From Lycorma delicatula (Eukaryota; Arthropoda; Insecta; Hemiptera; Fulgoridae): 64,000 nt of DNA. Position 1 is the first letter of the stretch. Each line of letters opens with the position of its first letter. The position numbers and the translations under genes were made by a program. Shown piece after piece: positions 59,441-64,000 of the stretch. The notes beneath the pieces were generated by a model, which saw only the letters and a program-made list of their open reading frames with translations, had not been told where the DNA came from and made no database searches. Location: contig NC_134455.1 of assembly GCF_047948215.1 (NCBI RefSeq), forward strand, positions 152,254,575 to 152,318,574, in the 5' to 3' direction.

Positions 59441-59994
59441 TGAAAATTCACCATAATACACTGATAAACAGTGTATTATGTATATATTATGTATGGTGAA
59501 TGTTACAGTGTATTATGTTGAAAATATCATTCACATCCTAATGAATATGAATGATATTTATGGAAAAGTCTAAATAGCATCTCGAAAATAAAAAAACTCG
59601 AAATAAGGATAAATTGCAAATAACCACATCTAATTAAGTGATTCCAATCATTAAAGTTAGTAAAACAACTCTACATTTCATATTATGGATAAAAGCACAC
59701 TCTTGGCATTTTACTTTTTTTTGGGGGTTAAATTGGAGAGTTTTAGAAAAAACAATGTTGATGAAGATCCTTTGTTACTTTTTTGGTCACAAAATTAGTT
59801 CAAGTCCACTGAAGAACAATTTATACAAAGAAAAAATTAAATGTGCTTTTAATCTGTATGCAACTGTCATCACTAGTTGCAAATTGGTAATTAAAAATAA
59901 CTATATGATAACAAAAACATAAGAGGATTAATTTTATTTAACTTCTTTTAATTAAAATATTAATTTTTCAAAACATTTTATGAAAACACACATA

Positions 59995-60649
59995 CAGGTG
60001 ATTCAGGGAAATGGGAAATTTTGAAAATTAAATATTTTTAAGAAAATATCATAATACATCAATTTTTATTTATATTTTTAAAAAAAATTTATAAATACAT
60101 ACACAAATTTATTTTTTGAAGAACATCTTTCAAGTAAGTTCCGTCTGCACAGTTATAATAATATACAGTTGCCAAACAATTGGCTTACAGCAGCCATCGA
60201 TATTCGTGCTGTTGAACATCTTATTGAAACCAAGCACTGTCAATAATTTGTGGAAATGTCACTAGTTTTTCCGCAACAAAGTTTTTTAGCATGGCAACAG
60301 ATCAATCTGATGTGACTGTAATCGTAAGGTCATTCACATTTTCAAAAAAAAAGGGCCTATTATGCTATATGATTTGTTGCGTGTAGCAGCTACTGGTGAT
60401 GTTAATTGCATGAACTGACAGTATAAAATAGTGGTGCCCTATATTTTGTATGATTTTTATGCACAGCCTCTACACTTTTAATTATTTTTATAAAAAGCTT
60501 TGATGACAAAAGCACATGCACACCAATCCAGGTATCAAAGATAACTAAATGGCAAGGTTGTGTGAACTGACTTCAAGTTATTCAATGCTGACATCTGCCC
60601 AGCGCTACAAATGCAAATTTCAAAATGTTCCGTTTCCCGAATCACTCTG
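59995..60649. mobile_element. Non-autonomous TIR element, TA-flanked
   Basis: Left end CAGGTGATTCAGGGAAATGG followed by AATTTTGAAAAT; right end reversed CAGAGTGATTCGGGAAACGG followed by CATTTTGAAATTTG. TA precedes 59995 and follows 60649. The 655-bp interior has no transposase. The right-end sequence (reversed: GTTGTGTGAACTGACTTCAA on plus, GCACAGCC) is of a kind I associate with ends of hemipteran DUF4817-type transposons, but no parent copy with both ends is present in the window. Confidence 0.82.
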
Positions 60650-60984
60650 TATAAAAAATAACTAAAAACAATAAAAAAAATAACCTATCTTTGTTTTGAA
60701 AAGGTGAAGAAGAAAGCATATACTCTTAAATTAATCTTACTGTTTGGTTGGACTGCACAAAGTGAAGGACATTTGTTGTGTTTATCTCTGTAATTAATAC
60801 TGTTGAATTTTTATTTTCGTTGTGCTGATTATTTTTTGTTATCTTTTAAAATTTTGTTTAATTTCATTACAGCTACTGACAATGATCATTTTACAGTTTA
60901 TATGCATATTTATTTTTTACTTTGTGCAAACAGTTCTTGAATGTAATTGGTTATTTTAATTCAATTATCATTAGCATAGCTCAA

Positions 60985-63950
60985 TCTTTTTTTTCTTTGT
61001 GATTGCATAGGGACTGTTCAGACCTTGTAGTCTTCCCAGTACTTTTTCATACTTTCCAACCTCCGCGCTCTTTCTGGTATTAAAAATGTTAATTTTGTGA
61101 GTTTCTTTTTTGAGTGTGAAGCTAATGTTTTGGTCCTTGATTTTTTCTTGTCTGTGGTGTCTTCTGGTGTAGGCCAAATAGACGAGATTGTACTGTACTG
61201 TACCAGCTGTTTCAGAAGTCTCGAATCTTACACCCTCATGATGTATCCAAAGAATCCTAGTCTCCTTTTATGCATGGTAACAGTGACAGGTTCAAACTCT
61301 ATGTACATAACTGTTGGGCACAATACATCACTGTCCATCTTTCTGGCACTTTTCATTGATGCAGGTTCTTCCAATTCTTCAATTTTCTGGAGTCTGTAGG
61401 TCTTTAATTGTTCGTTCAAGTGGAAGAGTGTTTCTGCTGCATTGGTGGCTTCTAGTTTTATAACTGTGTTGTAGTGTCTTATTTTCGTGTTTATGGGTAG
61501 ATTTTTTTACTGTACAAGTACCAGGTTAATTTTGCGCTTTAGCTATTTTGTTCTTGTTTGAATTGAGGTTTTTATGTTTAGGTTGTTTGTTATTATATCT
61601 CCAAGGTTTTTTAATTGGGTAATTAATGTGACATTACTACAGTTTATGTTCACTTCTTTTCATTTTGTTGGTTTTGGGACATAATTTCTGTCTTTCCAAA
61701 TGATATTTTAAAGCCAATTTTATTTGTAATGTTCTGAAGTTTTAATATCTGTGTTTTAGTTTTGTCAATGTAATTTTCTATCAGTGCAAAGTCATCAGTG
61801 AAACCAAGGCAGTTTGCTTTGATTTGTTGGCCCATTTTTATTTTTGGGGGCATTTTTATTTTTTTTATTTTTGGGGAGTCCATCGCCTTGGTGCAGTCCT
61901 GTTTTGATATTAAATGGTTGAGTTCACCTCTGAATTCCATTTTTGACTTAGTGTTTAGGAGGGTCAGTTTTACCACGGTTACTAATTTGGTATGTAGTCT
62001 GAGGTGTCTTAGAATTTTTAGTAGGGATTCTCTGTGGATGGAATAGTATGCTTTCTTTAAGTCTACAAATGTTATCACCATTTCTCTACTTCTTTTTCTG
62101 TTGTAATCCATTAGCTTGAGACTCCTGTCTGCAGCTCCTGCAGGGTCTGAAACCTCCTTGGTATTCTCCTATTTCTTTCTCAAGTTGTAAACAGATCCTG
62201 TTGAAGATGATTCTTGAAAGAATTTTGTATGTTGTGTCTAGAAGTGAGATTCCCCTGTAGTTGTTGTTTTGTCTGCTTTTATGTGTAGCAGGTAGATTAG
62301 GACTCTCATCCAGTGTACTGGTAGTTCTTTGATCCTGATGTTGACAAGATGATGATAAAGAGCAATTTTTGCTGGTCTTCCTGCATGTTTCCAGATCCCT
62401 ACAGATCTGATATCCTGCCCACCGCTTTGTAATTTTTTATCTACCGCTTGGTAACCTACTTCTATTGTGGGAGGGTTGATGTTTTCTGGGGGGTTATTAT
62501 TGGGGTCCTGGTGTCCAATTTTAGGAGTTCTGTTGGTTCTTTGCAAATTAAAAGTTTGTTGAAATATTTAGCTAGGAATTCCACGCTGTCTTGTTCCACA
62601 TAATTGTTAAGGGCCAGATTATGGTTTTTATCCTTCATTAGTAGGGTAGGGGCTCATATTTTTGGTGTTGGGATTTGTGTTTTCTTCTGCTGCGATTTGT
62701 TTAAGGTTGTTGACTAGGTCTTCAAGTTTATCCAAGATAGTTATTTTTTTGATTGCTTTTTGTTAATTTTCATTCTTATTAGTTATCTGAGCCTGTGTCT
62801 ACTCCTCAAATGACTTTTACGTTGTAGATCTCTTTGTAGTGGTGTTTGTCCATGAAGACACAATCTAGTTGCCATTCTCCTTTAATGTAATCAAGGTGTT
62901 TCCAGGTTTTGAGGTTTCCTTTTGAAAAATGTGGATTTCGAGATTAGGTTGTTGTTTCTGCAGAGTTCGATGAGTCTGTCTGTTTTCATTTGTTCTCTTT
63001 TGGGCAAGCCATTTTCCGATGTCGCAGTACCTTCTTTCTCTGCCTAGTTGAACACTGAAGCCTCCAGTTAGTTGTTTAACGTGGTTTTTGGGTATGATAT
63101 GTATGGTATGGTTGAGTAGGTCCCAGAATTTTTCTGTATTTATGGTCTTTTGGACATTTGATTTTATTATTAGTGAGGGCATGAGCATTTATTATGATAT
63201 AGATTTTATTAGATGCTTAAGGTGAGTGTTGAGATTCTAGGGGAATGTGACTTTAATTCTTGTATGGAGTTTATTATTTTGAGGCTGGACCAAAAAGCCT
63301 GTTCCAAACTGTGGGACACTTCTCTCTCTTCCCATGTATACCTTTGTAGAGCCTATATTCTTGAGATTCCATGGCATCCTGCTCAGTGTTTCTTATTTCC
63401 TGCACTTCCATGATCAGAATTTTGTGTTGATCCATTGGGTCTGTTATTATTTTTAGTTTACCAGTCTGCATGAGTGAAATTGTGTATGGAACTGTAGGTG
63501 ATTCGTTTCAGTTTGATTTTGGATTTTGTATTGTTCTTGTTCATGTGCATTCCAAATGCATCCGATTGCATGTAATGTTGCTAAGTGGCAGCTCTCCATA
63601 TCCGAGTGCTGCCTTCTCTGAACTCTGGTGTGGCTTGGTTCAGCCGGTGGAGTATTCCTTAAAAGACCTTTCATGGTTGACTGTCAAGGGGTCACCTGTG
63701 GTGAGACTAGGTCCTGAGTTACAACTCTAGATATGATCTAGTGAGGTGATTGTGGGGTATGACTATATGACAGATAAAGTCGTAAAGTTTGTTTAGATTC
63801 AGTTCACCGGTCAATTTTCTACTATTTGTGCAGGATACTACTATTTGTCCAGGCTCACCTCGCAGAGGAACAATATAACTTTTGTTAAAATTGTTATTTT
63901 GGAGAAAAATTAAAAAACCCAATTCTGAACATTATTTCTGTAGCTCATTC
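60985..63950 (-). mobile_element. Long degenerate APE-type LINE (second family)
   Basis: Minus strand, in order: leader at 63.9-63.5 kb; endonuclease MDQHKILIMEVQEIRNTEQD, IIPKNHVKQLTGGFSVQLGR (usual DNHVKILLGDFNAQLGRE) and KWLAQKRTNENRQ at 63.47-62.9 kb; RT at 62.5-61.65 kb, VGIWKHAG..AKIALYHHLVNI, LPVHWMRVLIYLLHIKADKT, FVDLKKAYYSIHRESLLKIL, ANCLGFTDDFALIENYIDKT (active site TDD instead of the usual ADD) and KISFGKTEIM; then C-terminal RLGFFGYIMRV at 61.4-61.2 kb. The central RT block between the two parts (LRQGDGLSP...) has decayed. The 3' end near 60.99 kb is at a T-run (poly(A) on the minus strand). More GC-rich than its surroundings. Confidence 0.82.
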
Positions 63951-64000
63951 TATGAATGATTTTTAAATTTGTTGAAAATTTAAAACACTTAAATAGCAGA

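Noticed and set aside
61097..62046. Plus-strand ORFs of 82-100 codons near the right end
   Set aside because: They are antisense to the LINE reverse transcriptase and C-terminal domain.
1..64000. CRISPR arrays, bacterial operons or phage features
   Set aside because: Splice-bounded exons and animal-type transposons show a metazoan nuclear genome; no regularly spaced repeats of CRISPR type were seen.

Overview
This is eukaryotic, very AT-rich (my impression is about 70%), intron- and transposon-dominated DNA. The reading frames are short, the exons have GT/AG borders, there is a histone-type stem-loop cluster, and the repeats are animal-type (mariner, Tc1, hAT, pogo-like, APE-type LINEs, a tRNA-derived SINE). 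Together with what I remember of these repeat families, this suggests an insect, most likely a hemipteran with a large genome. The species is not determinable from the window.

One host gene can be assembled. It lies on the minus strand, with eight coding exons from 58665 down to a stop codon at 10950, all splice phases consistent, and about 46 kb of introns. It encodes the C-terminal 552 residues of a GKAP/DLGAP-domain protein. The domain core, a probable SILK + RVxF phosphatase-docking pair, several Ser/Thr-Pro sites and the absence of a PDZ-binding C-terminus point to the mitotic spindle protein Mars/HURP (DLGAP5) rather than synaptic DLGAP1-4 or Vulcan. The 5' exons lie beyond 64000.

Layout. 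1-10.9 kb is the 3' flank of the gene: a DDE transposase remnant, a SINE, two pieces of a ZMYM1-like hAT, an internally deleted mariner, a LINE tail, a second DDE remnant and a palindromic foldback element. 11-16.4 kb (last intron) holds a dead DDE_3-type transposon. 16.8-26.7 kb holds a Mos1-like mariner fragment, a pogo/CENP-B-like element carrying three histone-type 3' stem-loops, a foldback element with a SINE in its centre, and a mariner remnant. 26.9-34.6 kb holds a DDE_3 transposon split by a member of a multi-copy arthropod gene family, then a nearly full-length mariner. 34.7-43.2 kb holds a Tc1-like remnant, a DUF7869-like gene remnant and an internally deleted LINE ending 24 bp from an exon. 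43.4-50.1 kb holds a mariner with a SINE nested in it. 50.4-58.2 kb holds a nested mariner pair, an inverted-repeat element enclosing a LINE fragment, and a 36-bp tandem repeat. 58.7-64 kb holds a TIR element and a long degenerate LINE.

Every mobile element seen is disabled or non-autonomous. There is no operon, CRISPR array or convincing second host gene. The most unusual items are the three tandem histone-type stem-loops without a histone gene, the inverted-repeat elements, and the PP1-docking pair in the host protein.
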